Source: Halomarina oriensis
Lineage (GTDB): Archaea > Halobacteriota > Halobacteria > Halobacteriales > Haloarculaceae
Assembly: GCF_009791395.1 (NCBI RefSeq)
Contig: NZ_WSZK01000012.1
Location: 62,001 to 126,000 of the forward strand
DNA: 64,000 nucleotides
Direction of reading: 5' to 3'
The notes under the pieces are model-generated. The model made no database searches. It was given only the letters and a program-made list of their open reading frames with translations, and was not told where the DNA came from. A program made the position numbers and the translations under genes. This document shows positions 34,340 through 43,373 of this stretch, in pieces; the stretch's first letter is position 1, and each line of letters opens with the position of its first letter.

Positions 34340-34951
34340 TCAGAACAACCGGAACGCCGTCGCCGTCGTCCAGCCACCGAGTGCGAGCGCCCCGACGATT
34401 TCGGGGAGCGCGAGCGAGAGACCGGTCGGGGCGAAGACGGCGACGTACACGACCCACGTCAGGAGGTTGAGCAGGCCGAGACCGACCGTCGTCGCCCCCA
34501 CACGACGGTCACCGGCCAGCAGGTTCCCGCCGCCGTAACACCACATCGACACCGACAGCAGGAGGTAGAACGACACCGCCGCCGGGAAGTGCCACTCGGT
34601 CCCCATCGGGAAGCCGCCGACGAGCGCCATCGCCACGCCGGTCAGTGCGAACGCTCCCCCACCGACCGATTCGAGGCGGTTACGAGCGGTGCCGACGAGA
34701 CGCGCGGCGAACGGCAGCGAGACGAGCCCACCGAGAATCAGGCCGTAGTTGAACAGCGGGCGGGTCGGTTCGCCCGAACTCCCGAGGAACGAGAGCGGTT
34801 CGCTCGTCCACGTGAACGTCGGCGAGAGCACCGTTGCGAGGAAGATGGCACCGAGTGCGATGGTCGGTGCGAGGACGCCCGCCGCCGTCGTGACCTGCTC
34901 GGCGGGCGTCTCGGCGCTCGCCCGGCGGCGTGTACCGTCGTGTGTTCCCAT
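34340..34951 (-). CDS. DUF998-type membrane protein
   Basis: A 203-residue polytopic protein starting at ATG 34951. About six hydrophobic segments are seen, from ALGAIFLATVLS through the last VYVAVFAPTG and GALALGGWTTATAF. The segment SPTFTWTSEPLSFLGSSG and GVAMALVGGFPMGTEWH are typical of DUF998 membrane proteins. The function of the family is unknown. The earlier in-frame start at 35392 overlaps the VOC gene and is rejected. Its stop is 9 nt from that of the channel gene (convergent). Confidence 0.75.
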   Translation of the reverse strand: MGTHDGTRRRASAETPAEQVTTAAGVLAPTIALGAIFLATVLSPTFTWTSEPLSFLGSSGEPTRPLFNYGLILGGLVSLPFAARLVGTARNRLESVGGGAFALTGVAMALVGGFPMGTEWHFPAAVSFYLLLSVSMWCYGGGNLLAGDRRVGATTVGLGLLNLLTWVVYVAVFAPTGLSLALPEIVGALALGGWTTATAFRLF

Positions 34952-35053
34952 GACACGAAGCGGAGTCGCGCCTGCGGCACATCGGTTACGGTTCGCCGTC
35001 CGGTACGGGTCACCGCCGGAACGGTTTAGCGGCCGGCACGCGCGAACCGCGAT

Positions 35054-35395
35054 ATGGGACTCGTCTTCTTCCGAACCACGGCGCTCGCAGACCTCGTCGC
35101 GTTCTACACGGACGTCGTCGGGGCGCGTGTCTGGCACGAGCAACCGGCCTGTACCATCCTCGAACACGGCGCGTTCCGCGTGGGGTTCTGCGACGGCGAC
35201 GAGACGGAGACCGACGGGGTACTCACGTTCGTCTACCCGAACCGGGCGGGCGTCGACGCGGCCCACGAGCGCCTCCACGACCACGGCGTCGACACTGACG
35301 GCGACCCCAGGTTCAACGAGCGGTACGACATCTACCAGTTCTTCGCCGAGGACCCCGACGGCCGGACCGTCGAGTTCCAGACGTTCGAGCACTGA
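35054..35395 (+). CDS. VOC (glyoxalase/dioxygenase fold) protein
   Basis: A 113-residue single-domain protein with the paired beta-alpha-beta-beta-beta pattern of the vicinal oxygen chelate family. LVAFYTDVVGARVW is the first repeat and FFAEDPDGRTVEFQ the last. Metal-ligand positions in VOC enzymes are usually His and Glu; one Glu is clear (VEFQ), while others are uncertain. A TATA-like ggtttagc upstream gives leaderless spacing. The substrate is unknown. It is divergent from the DUF998 gene. Confidence 0.78.
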   Translation: MGLVFFRTTALADLVAFYTDVVGARVWHEQPACTILEHGAFRVGFCDGDETETDGVLTFVYPNRAGVDAAHERLHDHGVDTDGDPRFNERYDIYQFFAEDPDGRTVEFQTFEH

Positions 35396-35427
35396 CCCCG
35401 AGCGTCCCTCACGAACGCCGGGGGCGC

Positions 35428-36987
35428 TCAGGCCGGGTCCGTCGTACGGTCGGCCGACGGGCCATCGTCGACCGGTCCGGTCGTGTCCCGAAGTGACTCG
35501 GTCCGTTCGCGGTGGTGCTGAGACCGACGCTCGGCGACGGCGGTGTGCATCCGGCGTTCGACCTCCTCGCGGAGTCGGTCGGCGTCCTCGGTGTCGATGT
35601 CGACGGCCTGTGCGTCCTGCCCGCCGTACCCTCCCGACCCGGCGGTGTCGACGACGAGCGTCGCGAGGTCACGACGGCGCTGGAACACCGTCGAGGCGGT
35701 GGTGACCGTCTGGATGCGGTGGTACGGGACGACCACCTCCCGCTGGACGACGTAGCCGTTGCGTGCGAGGACGTAGTCGCCCTGGATGGCGTAGCCACGG
35801 GCGCTCCACGTCGCCTGTGCGGCCACCGGGACGACGGGGAGCAAGACGAGCGTCCCCCACCACGCGCCGTCGAGCGGTGTGAACCGGACGACCGCGTAGG
35901 CGAGTGCGACGACACCGAGTGCGACGGCGAGATACCGAATCGCGTAGCGCGTCCGTGCACGCTTCGGCGGCCGGACGTACTCGGGGTCGTCGAACGATTC
36001 GATGGACTGAGCCAGCGAGACGACGCGGTCACGTTCGGCGAACGGGACGGCCGACTGCGACCCGCCCTCGCCGGGGGCGTACCCCGCGGTAACCACCGCG
36101 AGCGACCCGTGGCCGATGGCCCGCGCGAGGACGTTCGCCTTGATGGAGAGCGACTGGACCTTGTCGAGCGGGATGGTGCCGCTGTAGCGTTGCAACAGTC
36201 CGCGCTCGTAGCGGAGTTCGTCGTGGGCGCGCCGGAGGGTGAACCCGTAGTAGTTCGTGACGGCGACGAGGCCGCCGACGAGCGCCGCGACGGTGTAGAG
36301 GACGAGCAGGCCGCCCACGCCGAGCGTGATGGGCGAGAGTTGGACCAGCAGTGGCCGGGTCGGTGCGACGACGTCGCCGAGCGACGGCGCGAACAGCGGC
36401 ACCCCGACCGAGAGAAACGAGAGGATACGGAGGTCGACCGAGACGAACCCCAGCAAGAACAGTTCGCGCATCGTGATGGCGAACAGGGGGTCGTCGCCGT
36501 CGGCGTCGGTGTACCGCTCGGCGTCGGCGTCCTCGACGGCCGACTCCCCGCGGTTGAGACGGCCGATGTCGTCCTGGAGGCGACGGGCCTCCGAACGGGA
36601 GACGTACCGGAGGGTCGCCTCGGTACCGCTTCCACCGGCCGTCTCCAGTCGGACCTCGGCGATGCCGAGCGCACGCTGGACGGGGTTCGCGGCGATGTCG
36701 ACGTTCTGGATGCGCCGCAGTGGTATCTCGCGGGTCCGCCGCGAGACGATGCCCGAGCGGATGTCGAACGTCTGGTCGGTGAGGTCGTAGGTGAACCGTC
36801 GGAAGTAGAGGACCTGGTAGCCGGCGGCGAGGGCGACGACGAGCACCACCGCGCCAGCCAGCAACAGCGCTGGCGGGGCGAGCGACGTGTCGTTCCCGCC
36901 GGTGATGGCGACGATGGCCACCAGCCAGACCAGACGGGTCACCGACTCGCCGGCCCGGTACGGGATCGAACGGACGTCGAGTCTCAT
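35428..36987 (-). CDS. Bacterial-PH-domain membrane protein (YdbT-like)
   Basis: A 519-residue protein with repeated units of membrane hairpin plus bPH2 domain. Each domain has the pattern R-I-Q-x-V: REIPLRRIQNVDI near 93, IPLDKVQSLSIKANV near 275 and VPYHRIQTVTTAST near 423. Hydrophobic pairs precede each domain. Bacillus YdbT works with a neighbouring YdbS; the same pairing occurs here, with ATGA overlap at 36984-36987. A role in membrane stress or antibiotic response is known for some bacteria only. Function in archaea is undetermined. Confidence 0.8.
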   Translation of the reverse strand: MRLDVRSIPYRAGESVTRLVWLVAIVAITGGNDTSLAPPALLLAGAVVLVVALAAGYQVLYFRRFTYDLTDQTFDIRSGIVSRRTREIPLRRIQNVDIAANPVQRALGIAEVRLETAGGSGTEATLRYVSRSEARRLQDDIGRLNRGESAVEDADAERYTDADGDDPLFAITMRELFLLGFVSVDLRILSFLSVGVPLFAPSLGDVVAPTRPLLVQLSPITLGVGGLLVLYTVAALVGGLVAVTNYYGFTLRRAHDELRYERGLLQRYSGTIPLDKVQSLSIKANVLARAIGHGSLAVVTAGYAPGEGGSQSAVPFAERDRVVSLAQSIESFDDPEYVRPPKRARTRYAIRYLAVALGVVALAYAVVRFTPLDGAWWGTLVLLPVVPVAAQATWSARGYAIQGDYVLARNGYVVQREVVVPYHRIQTVTTASTVFQRRRDLATLVVDTAGSGGYGGQDAQAVDIDTEDADRLREEVERRMHTAVAERRSQHHRERTESLRDTTGPVDDGPSADRTTDPA

Positions 36988-37532
36988 ACCGCGTCTTCAC
37001 CCTCGGCGACGATGGCGAGGCGTTTCAGTCGCTCCTGTAACTCCTCGGCGTCCTCCGGGGTGAGACCGGGGATGGTCACGTCCGCGCCCCGCGACCCGGC
37101 GGTGTAGACGACGACGGTGGCGAGGCCGGCCCCACGTTCGACGGGGCCGCGGTTTGCGTCGACGTGCTGGATACGGACGTACGGGACGACCGTTCGGACG
37201 CGCGTGAACACCCCTCGGTCGAGGAACAGCGAGTCGGTCCGGACCTGGTAGCGCCAGATGCGGTATCTGGCGACGGCCAGCAGGACGGAGACGAGTCCGA
37301 ACAGCGCGAACACGACGACGCCGGGCCAGAGCAACCGCTCGACTGCGTAGGCGATACCACCGACGATGGCTCCGAGCACCGCCGCCGTCAACAGCGCCTG
37401 GGTGACCCAGACGTATCTGACTCGGGGGTCGAGTGAGCGCATCGGTCCCGACAGCGCCTCGCGGTCGGACTCCACGGACGTGTCGGCGGCTTCCTCGCTC
37501 GCGTGGTCCGCGTCACCGTCGGCGGTCGTCAT
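36984..37532 (-). CDS. Bacterial-PH-domain membrane protein (YdbS-like)
   Basis: A 182-residue protein with two membrane segments near residues 45-65 and 68-85 followed by one bPH2 domain (VFTRVRTVVPYVRIQHVDA). It is the first gene of the two-gene operon with the longer bPH protein. I start at ATG 37532, which has a TATA-like ctatttact about 29 nt upstream; GTG 37541 would add three residues. The gene pair is comparable to ydbS-ydbT. Confidence 0.82.
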   Translation of the reverse strand: MTTADGDADHASEEAADTSVESDREALSGPMRSLDPRVRYVWVTQALLTAAVLGAIVGGIAYAVERLLWPGVVVFALFGLVSVLLAVARYRIWRYQVRTDSLFLDRGVFTRVRTVVPYVRIQHVDANRGPVERGAGLATVVVYTAGSRGADVTIPGLTPEDAEELQERLKRLAIVAEGEDAV

Positions 37533-37635
37533 CGTGCACACGACGACACCCGGCAGTAAATAGCTGGGTGGAGACGCCGCGTCGAACCGACCGACGCGGG
37601 AGCACTCGGGGACGGTCGGTCGCGTCGGCCGGCAC

Positions 37636-38352
37636 TCAGACGCGCCGCACCCGGTCGGCCTTCACCGCCAGCGCCGGCGCGTAGTGACAGACCGGGTCGC
37701 CGTCGGGCGTCTCGAACCCGTTGGCCACGAAACAGTCGTTGCGCCGCACGTCGAGTTCGGCGGGGACGAGCGGCCACGGGTCGTGTCGAATCTCGCCGAC
37801 GCGGGTGGATTCGGCGGCCGTCCGCGGGTCCGCGCCCTGCGCCGCCGCGTCGACGCCCGCCGTGAAGAAGCGGTAGCGCTCGGTGAGAAAGCGCGCTCGC
37901 TGCTCGTCGGCCAGCGGTTCGTCGGTCGGTCGGTAGTCCGCGTCGAACACCAGCGGCGGGGCGTCCCGGTGGACGCGCCGTGAGCGGAACCGAACGCCGT
38001 CGTCGCGGTCGGTGACGCGCATCGACGCGTCGTAGTACGGGAGGTGGAACAGTCGGCGGGCGGCCCGGACCCCGAGGCGGTCCCCCGCGTCGAGGTTGAA
38101 GAAGTAGATGCCCGGTGACCCTTCGTGGGTGACGTAGGTCCGGAGGTTGAGTTCGGGAAACGAGAAGCCCAGCGCCTCGGGCGTCCCGCGTGGCCGAATC
38201 CCGTCCATCCGGAAGCCGACGACGCTCAGCCACGCTCGCCCGCCGTACGTGTCGAGGGCCAGTCCGGGCGGGAGGCGGGAGGCGACCGTCTCGGGAGCGA
38301 CCGCCCAGTGGGCGAACAGCGTATCGCGCCACGTCATCCTGACGAGCGACAT
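37636..38352 (-). CDS. DUF2071 family protein (YqjF-like)
   Basis: A 238-residue soluble protein. The family features are clear: MTWRDTLFAHWAVAPETVASRLPPGLALD at the N-terminus, then WLSVVGFRM and ELNLRTYVTHEGSPGIYFFNLDA in the middle. It resembles an acetoacetate decarboxylase-like fold. No confirmed biochemical role. The start ATG 38352 is used, 75 nt from the divergent zinc protein gene. The C-terminus is rich in aspartate, typical of a halophile. Confidence 0.8.
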   Translation of the reverse strand: MSLVRMTWRDTLFAHWAVAPETVASRLPPGLALDTYGGRAWLSVVGFRMDGIRPRGTPEALGFSFPELNLRTYVTHEGSPGIYFFNLDAGDRLGVRAARRLFHLPYYDASMRVTDRDDGVRFRSRRVHRDAPPLVFDADYRPTDEPLADEQRARFLTERYRFFTAGVDAAAQGADPRTAAESTRVGEIRHDPWPLVPAELDVRRNDCFVANGFETPDGDPVCHYAPALAVKADRVRRV

Positions 38353-38426
38353 AGGTCGACTACGAGGGCCGTCGGTTTCGGCGTACCGTTCGCGGTACTT
38401 TTCGAGGCAGCGTCCCCACTCGACGC

Positions 38427-38639
38427 ATGGACCTCCCCGCCGACACCCCCGCACGCTGCCCGGTATGTGAGACGGCGTACGACTCCGTCTCGGTGCACGA
38501 CTCGGGGCTGATGGTCAACCTGCTCGACAACCCTCGCTACCGCCGGGTCTGCTTCGAACCGGTCGAGGGACCGGCGGTCCGGTTCTACCACCACACGCAC
38601 GAACAGGTGATAGGGAGGGGCGACGGCGAACGCGACTGA
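38427..38639 (+). CDS. 70-aa zinc-ribbon protein
   Basis: A 70-residue protein with a CPVC pair near residue 11 and a lone Cys near 42, followed by a basic C-terminal end containing RFYHHTHEQV. The Cys pair suggests a metal site, possibly completed by His residues in the C-terminal part. It is a haloarchaeal small-protein type of unknown function, divergent from the DUF2071 gene. Confidence 0.65.
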   Translation: MDLPADTPARCPVCETAYDSVSVHDSGLMVNLLDNPRYRRVCFEPVEGPAVRFYHHTHEQVIGRGDGERD

Positions 38640-38789
38640 CCTCGCGGCCACCTACGCCGCTCGCCGGCCACCCACACGAGACGCAGTTCCGGCACGCGAC
38701 GACGACCGACCACGCGTTCGACGCCTCGTCTCGCCCGACCGGACGTCCCGCCGGCACACCGAGAGAGCCGACCCGCACACCGTGTTCAG

Positions 38790-39764
38790 CTACTGGTGGC
38801 CGGCGACGCGCACCGGTTCGTACGGCGCTTCGAGGTACTCCACGTCGGAGTCCGACAGCGAGATGTCGAGTGCCTCGACGGCCTCTTCGAGGTGTTCGAC
38901 GCTCGTCGTCCCGACGATGGGGGCGTCGACCCACTCCTTCGAGAACAGCCACGCGAGACCGATCTGGGCCATCGTCGCCCCCTCGTCGGCGGCGAGTTCC
39001 TGGACGCGCTCGTTGACCTCCGTCCCGCCGCCCTCGAAGTACGGGTGTGACCGGGCGTGACTGTCGGATTTGCCTCGCGTGGTCGCGTCGAACTCCTCGT
39101 GGGGACGGGCGAGGTAGCCGCGGGCGAGCGGCGACCACGGGACGACGCCGACGTTCTCCTGCTCGCAGAACGGGAGCATCTCGCGTTCCTCCTCGCGGTA
39201 GAGCAGGTTGTAGTGGTTCTGCATCGTGGCGAAGCGTTCGAGACGCTCCACGTCGCTGGTGTGAAGGGCGTCGGCGAACTGGTAGGCGTGCATCGAACTC
39301 GCGCCGACGTAGCGGGCCTTCCCCCGGCGGACGGCGTCGTCGAGCGCCCGCATCGTCCCCTCGATGGGTGTGTCGTAGTCCCATCGGTGGGTCTGGTAGA
39401 GGTCGACACACTCCATCCCCAGTCGGTCGAGGGAGTTGTCGAGTTGCTGTTCGATGGCCTTCCGCGAGAGACCACCGGAGTTCGGGTCGTCCTCGTCCAT
39501 CTGGAAGTACCCCTTCGTGGCGACGACCTGTTCGTCCCGGCGACCCTCCAGTGCCTTCCCCAGTACGCGCTCGGACTCGCCGTTCGAGTACATGTTCGCC
39601 GTGTCGAAGAAGTTGATACCGAGGTCGATGGCGCGGTCGACCAGTTCCAGGCCCGCCTCCTCGTCGAGCACCCAGTCGCGCCAGTCGCTGGTGCCGAAGC
39701 TCATACAGCCCAGACAGATGCGCGAGACGGTCGTTCCCGTGTCACCGAGCGTCGTGTACTCCAT
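38790..39764 (-). CDS. Aldo/keto reductase
   Basis: A 324-residue NADPH-dependent TIM-barrel oxidoreductase. The catalytic tetrad is visible: Asp in NFFDTANMYSNGESERVLG, Tyr in the same motif, Lys in VVATKGYF, and His in DLYQTHRWD. The C-terminal cofactor-binding TTSVEHLEEAVEAL is present. Length is typical. The substrate is not determined; members reduce many aldehydes and ketones. It stands alone between a zinc protein and the divergent SRPBCC gene. Confidence 0.9.
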   Translation of the reverse strand: MEYTTLGDTGTTVSRICLGCMSFGTSDWRDWVLDEEAGLELVDRAIDLGINFFDTANMYSNGESERVLGKALEGRRDEQVVATKGYFQMDEDDPNSGGLSRKAIEQQLDNSLDRLGMECVDLYQTHRWDYDTPIEGTMRALDDAVRRGKARYVGASSMHAYQFADALHTSDVERLERFATMQNHYNLLYREEEREMLPFCEQENVGVVPWSPLARGYLARPHEEFDATTRGKSDSHARSHPYFEGGGTEVNERVQELAADEGATMAQIGLAWLFSKEWVDAPIVGTTSVEHLEEAVEALDISLSDSDVEYLEAPYEPVRVAGHQ

Positions 39765-39860
39765 GAGATCGACTCACAGGGAACCGACATAACTCTCGGG
39801 AACGGGGCGAACGGGCGGCCCGTCCCTCGTCGTGAAGGCGGTGGCTCGCGTACCACCGGT

Positions 39861-40325
39861 ATGTCGCTCTCGCTCTCGCGGACGGCCGACGGGACCCGAC
39901 TCGAAATCGGACGGGTGGTGGACGCCCCCGCCGAGACGCTGTGGAACCTCCTGCGAGACACCACCACCTGGCCCGAGTGGGGGCCGAGCGTCCGCGCCGT
40001 CGACTGTGACGTCCGCTACGTGGAGGCGGGAACCGAGGGGCGGGTCCGACTCGCCACGCCGGGCCACCCGTGGGCACGGTTCCGTATCACCTCGTGTGCG
40101 GACCATCGCTGGTCGTGGTCGGTGAGTCCACCGCTGAACGACGCGATACGCAACGTCTTCGACCCCGGACCGACGCTTCCGGCGACGGGCCACCGCGTCG
40201 AACCGCTCGGTGAGGGGCGTTGTCGCGTCGTCTTCGAGGTGCCACCGCTCGCGGCGGGGTACGCCGTCGTCTGTCGACGAGCGCTGGCGAGGCTCGACGA
40301 GTTGGCACACGAACGGCGGACGTAG
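39861..40325 (+). CDS. SRPBCC-fold protein (polyketide cyclase/dehydrase-like)
   Basis: A 154-residue helix-grip protein. The N-terminal strand and loop RVVDAPAETLWNLLRDTTTWPEW is the START/SRPBCC signature. The remaining sequence is mostly beta strands with an amphipathic C-terminal helix LARLDELAHERR. Such domains bind lipids or small hydrophobic ligands. No catalytic residue is evident. It is divergent from the aldo/keto reductase. Confidence 0.75.
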   Translation: MSLSLSRTADGTRLEIGRVVDAPAETLWNLLRDTTTWPEWGPSVRAVDCDVRYVEAGTEGRVRLATPGHPWARFRITSCADHRWSWSVSPPLNDAIRNVFDPGPTLPATGHRVEPLGEGRCRVVFEVPPLAAGYAVVCRRALARLDELAHERRT

Positions 40326-40420
40326 GACCGGGACTGTCCCGTGTCCACTCGGCGCACGGGCAGGTCGCGTCCTGCAGGGGCGAGACGGGAGGAGGGCGGT
40401 TCGTGGTCGGTGCGTCGTAG

Positions 40421-40657
40421 CTACCGGGAGACGGTGATGGCGTCGCGTACCCGTCGAAGGTCCTCGCCGATGCCGGCCCCGTCACACTCGTCGCTCGGGC
40501 ACTCGTAGTGCCAGCCGTCCCGTGTCGCTCGTCGCTCCGCGAACCGCTCCCCGCACTTCCCGCAGAACAACTGCGCGTCCGAGCAGGTGTCGCGGTGGAG
40601 TTCGAGTTCGAGTTTCGACGTGAACGTCCGCTTGCAGTTCCTGCAGGTGTGCGTCAT
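40421..40657 (-). CDS. Small double zinc-finger protein
   Basis: A 78-residue protein. The first finger is C2HC type (CRNC-x11-HRDTC), the second is CGKCGERF followed by CPSDEC. They would bind two zinc ions. The rest is basic and acidic in patches. Zinc-finger small proteins of this length are common in halophilic archaea and may bind nucleic acid or protein. It ends close to the SRPBCC gene (convergent). Confidence 0.72.
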   Translation of the reverse strand: MTHTCRNCKRTFTSKLELELHRDTCSDAQLFCGKCGERFAERRATRDGWHYECPSDECDGAGIGEDLRRVRDAITVSR

Positions 40658-40773
40658 ACCCTTCCCTCATGGCTACAAAACTATAATATTACCGTAGGCG
40701 GCCGTGTGTGGCCTTCACACGGCGAATCGAGCGACGGCGTGGTTCCGTTCGGATATCGTGGCTGTACGGCGTT

Positions 40774-41231
40774 CTACAACGCCGTCACGTCGACGGCGAG
40801 GGGCCACGTCCCCCCACCGAGAGCGAGGAAGGCGAGTGCGCCGCCGACGATGGCGACGTTCTTCAGGAACTGGGTCGTCTCGGTCTGCCGGTGCTCCTCG
40901 GGGGCGGCCCAGAAGTCGTGCATCGTGGGCGTCGAGACCAGCAGGAAGACGACGAGCGCTCCCCTCCCAGGACAGGAACGACCCCCGTCGCCACCGACAG
41001 GCCCCCGAAGACGAGCATCCCGCCGGAGAACGCCACCGAGAGCCCCGCTGCCGGGACGCCCTTCGCGTCCGCGTATCCGGCCATCTGTTCGCCGTTCAGG
41101 AAGTGGTTCAGCCCCATGAACGCCAGCACTCCACCGAACAGGACGCGAGCGAGGAGGAAGACCAGTTCCGCCGTCACGCCGTCGAATACGGTCTGAAACG
41201 GTACGGCCGTGAAACCGACATCAGGTTGCAT
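40774..41231 (-). pseudogene. Frameshifted DoxX-family membrane protein
   Basis: From ATG 41231 the sequence MQPDVGFTAVPFQ ... LVFLLARVLFGGVLAFMGLNHFL is typical of DoxX membrane proteins. At about 40967 the frame breaks, after GVVPVLGG. A second frame continues the family: ALVVFLLVSTPTMHDFWAA ... TQFLKNVAIVGGALAFLALG, ending at a stop near 40774. One extra G in the run of four G at that point would restore a protein of about 152 residues. Either a true single-base deletion or a sequencing error. DoxX members are linked to redox or quinone functions. Confidence 0.7.
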
Positions 41232-41342
41232 CACGTCATCTGATAGGCGCTCGAACCCACAAGTTGTCTCGCGGACGTGAACGTTACCGGGGAGTAGCAC
41301 GCGTCACCAGGTGGCGACACGGGACATCGGGTGACGACGACG

Positions 41343-42002
41343 TCACCTGTCGGACATCGGGCCGACCAGCAGCGCCTCTTGGACGAGGACTTCCGAACCA
41401 CGGCGGATGCGCTCGGAGAGCGCCTGGTGTGAGATACCGAGTTCGTCGGCCAGTTCGTCGAGGTCGGTCTCGCGTGGCACCGCGAAGTACCCCGCCTCAC
41501 AGGCGTTCGTGAGTGCCTCGTACTGCTCCTGGGTGAGCCCGAACCGTCCGGAGGGCTCGCCGTTCATCTCGCGGACGTGGAGCACCTCGAACGAGAGGCC
41601 GTGGCTCTCACAGAACTCGTTGGTCTTCGAGAGCGCGTTCCGGTCGGGATAGAGGATGCGCAGTTCCCACCGCGTCCCGTTGGAGTAGGCGTTCATCACC
41701 GTCGCGTTGAGCGTCGTCACCATCTCCAGGACGAGTCGGACGTGGTCGACCCAGACCATCCGGTAGAGCATCTCCTCGCCGAAGTCCGCCAGCAGCGAGT
41801 ACTCCTCGACGTCCGGGTCCGCCTCCAGAGCCGACTCCAGTTCCTCGCTGTCGACGTTCCGTGCCCAGACGAGCGGCATCACCGCTTCGTCGCCGCTCTC
41901 GACGATTCGTTCACACTCGAACTCCACGTCCGGGAGATCGGCAATCGTCCGGCGGAGCGCGAACTCGTCGGCGGGTATCGCTGCACGCGTCACCGTCGCC
42001 AT
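41343..42002 (-). CDS. HTH-10 family regulator (bacterioopsin-activator type)
   Basis: A 219-residue regulator. The C-terminal helix-turn-helix of the bacterioopsin-activator (HTH-10) family is clear: RFGLTQEQYEALTNACEAGYF, then PRETDLDELADELGISHQALSERIRRG. The N-terminal part is a GAF-like or novel sensing domain. Such proteins control metabolic genes in haloarchaea, with the ligand unknown. The ATG 42002 start is supported by a TATA-like gctttacta about 32 nt upstream. No clear operon partner. Confidence 0.85.
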   Translation of the reverse strand: MATVTRAAIPADEFALRRTIADLPDVEFECERIVESGDEAVMPLVWARNVDSEELESALEADPDVEEYSLLADFGEEMLYRMVWVDHVRLVLEMVTTLNATVMNAYSNGTRWELRILYPDRNALSKTNEFCESHGLSFEVLHVREMNGEPSGRFGLTQEQYEALTNACEAGYFAVPRETDLDELADELGISHQALSERIRRGSEVLVQEALLVGPMSDR

Positions 42003-42095
42003 TGTCTGTCGGAACTGGCGAGGGGTGTCGTAGTAAAGCTGTTCCTCCCTGCACCCCGTTGCCGGAGGCGACCGGCGCGGCACCGACCGTGTCTG

Positions 42096-43130
42096 TCAGT
42101 CGTAGTTCTCGGGGTACGCCGCGGCCAGCAGTTCCGGGTCGTCGAGCAACCGTTCGCGGACCGGGGCGACGGCGTCCGCGATGTAGTCAGCCGCCGCGTT
42201 CTTGAGGTCCTGTGGGTGGAGTTCCTCGCTCACGAACTCCGCTTCGAGCGACTCGTAGTCCTCGTAGACGAGGTCACCGCCGAACTTCTCGGGGCGCTCC
42301 ACCGCGAAGGAGTCGCCGTCCTCCTCTAGCAGCGGGAAGACGAGGTAGCGGACGTACTCCAGCACGCCGTTGTCCTCGGCCTCGCCCATCGGGCAGTACG
42401 CCTGCTGGAGCTTCTCGCGGACGGCCTCCCGGTCGTCGGTGAGGTCTATCTTCGATTCGGGGGCGCTGGACGACATCTTGTCCTCGGTCAGCCCCGAGAG
42501 CAGCGGGGCGAACACACAGACCGGCTTGTCGTAGCCGTAGTCCGGCAGCATCTCTCGGGCGAGCATGTAGATGCCCCGCTGGTCGATACCACCGTAGGCG
42601 ATGTCGGCGTCGAGCGCCGCCACGTCGAGACTCTGCATCAGCGTGTAGACCAGTCCACCGAGTTTCGGGTTGTCGGACTGACGAACGACCTCGCTCCCCG
42701 CACGCTGGGCACGCGAGATGGTCGTGTCGGCGAGCATCCGGTAGAGGTCCAGCGTGTACGGCTGGTCGAGTTCGAACTCCCGACCCTGGACGAACTCGAT
42801 GGCGTCGGGATCCGCACCGGCGACGTCGACCATCGCCTCGATGGCGGTCTGGTAGTACTCGGTCCGTGCGTCCAACAGGTCGAAGGGGCTCTTCTCGTCG
42901 TCGAGGTGCGCGTGGAGGTCCGCGACGAGCACCGTCACGTCGACGCCCGCCCGGATGAAGTCGGCCAGTTTCCGGATGGTCGTGAAGTGCCCGATGTGCA
43001 TCTCGCCGGTCGGTGCGTAGCCGATGTACGCACTCGGCGACTCGCGTTCGAGCACCTCGGCGAGTTCCTCGTCCGTGACGACCTCCTGCGTGTAGCGGGT
43101 CATGAGTTCCCGCCGCTCGGCCGTGTCCAT
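42096..43130 (-). CDS. tyrS: Tyrosine--tRNA ligase
   Basis: A 344-residue class I synthetase charging tRNA-Tyr with tyrosine. The HIGH motif (MHIGHFTT) is at residues 45-48 and KMSSS near 219-223. Class I active-site residues such as YIGYAPTGE and QSDNPKLGG (tyrosine recognition in archaeal TyrRS) are present. Length fits archaeal enzymes, which are shorter than bacterial ones. A TATA-like gcttaagc at 43153-43160 gives leaderless spacing. The gene is monocistronic between a regulator and a divergent small gene. Confidence 0.93.
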   Translation of the reverse strand: MDTAERRELMTRYTQEVVTDEELAEVLERESPSAYIGYAPTGEMHIGHFTTIRKLADFIRAGVDVTVLVADLHAHLDDEKSPFDLLDARTEYYQTAIEAMVDVAGADPDAIEFVQGREFELDQPYTLDLYRMLADTTISRAQRAGSEVVRQSDNPKLGGLVYTLMQSLDVAALDADIAYGGIDQRGIYMLAREMLPDYGYDKPVCVFAPLLSGLTEDKMSSSAPESKIDLTDDREAVREKLQQAYCPMGEAEDNGVLEYVRYLVFPLLEEDGDSFAVERPEKFGGDLVYEDYESLEAEFVSEELHPQDLKNAAADYIADAVAPVRERLLDDPELLAAAYPENYD

Positions 43131-43152
43131 GGGTTCGCTTTCCGTCTCCTGC

Positions 43153-43160
43153 GCTTAAGC
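43153..43160 (-). promoter_or_regulatory. TATA-like box for tyrS
   Basis: gcttaagc lies 23-30 nt before the ATG at 43130, within otherwise GC-rich DNA, matching a leaderless promoter. Confidence 0.5.
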
Positions 43161-43373
43161 GATTCGGGATGTAGCGACGCCGTGCCACGGTCGGTCTCCC
43201 GAGCGTGTCGACTCTCCCGTCCGTGGCGGTGCGTTCGTCGCCGTCAGTGAATCGTCTCCGCCGAGCGCGTCGTCTGCCGACGGGCCACTCGCTCGGCGAG
43301 TGAAGCTGTGTACCTGACGGCGTGACCCATCGGAGTCGGAGAGGACAAACCGCCAGAGCCCATAGAGGCCGAT

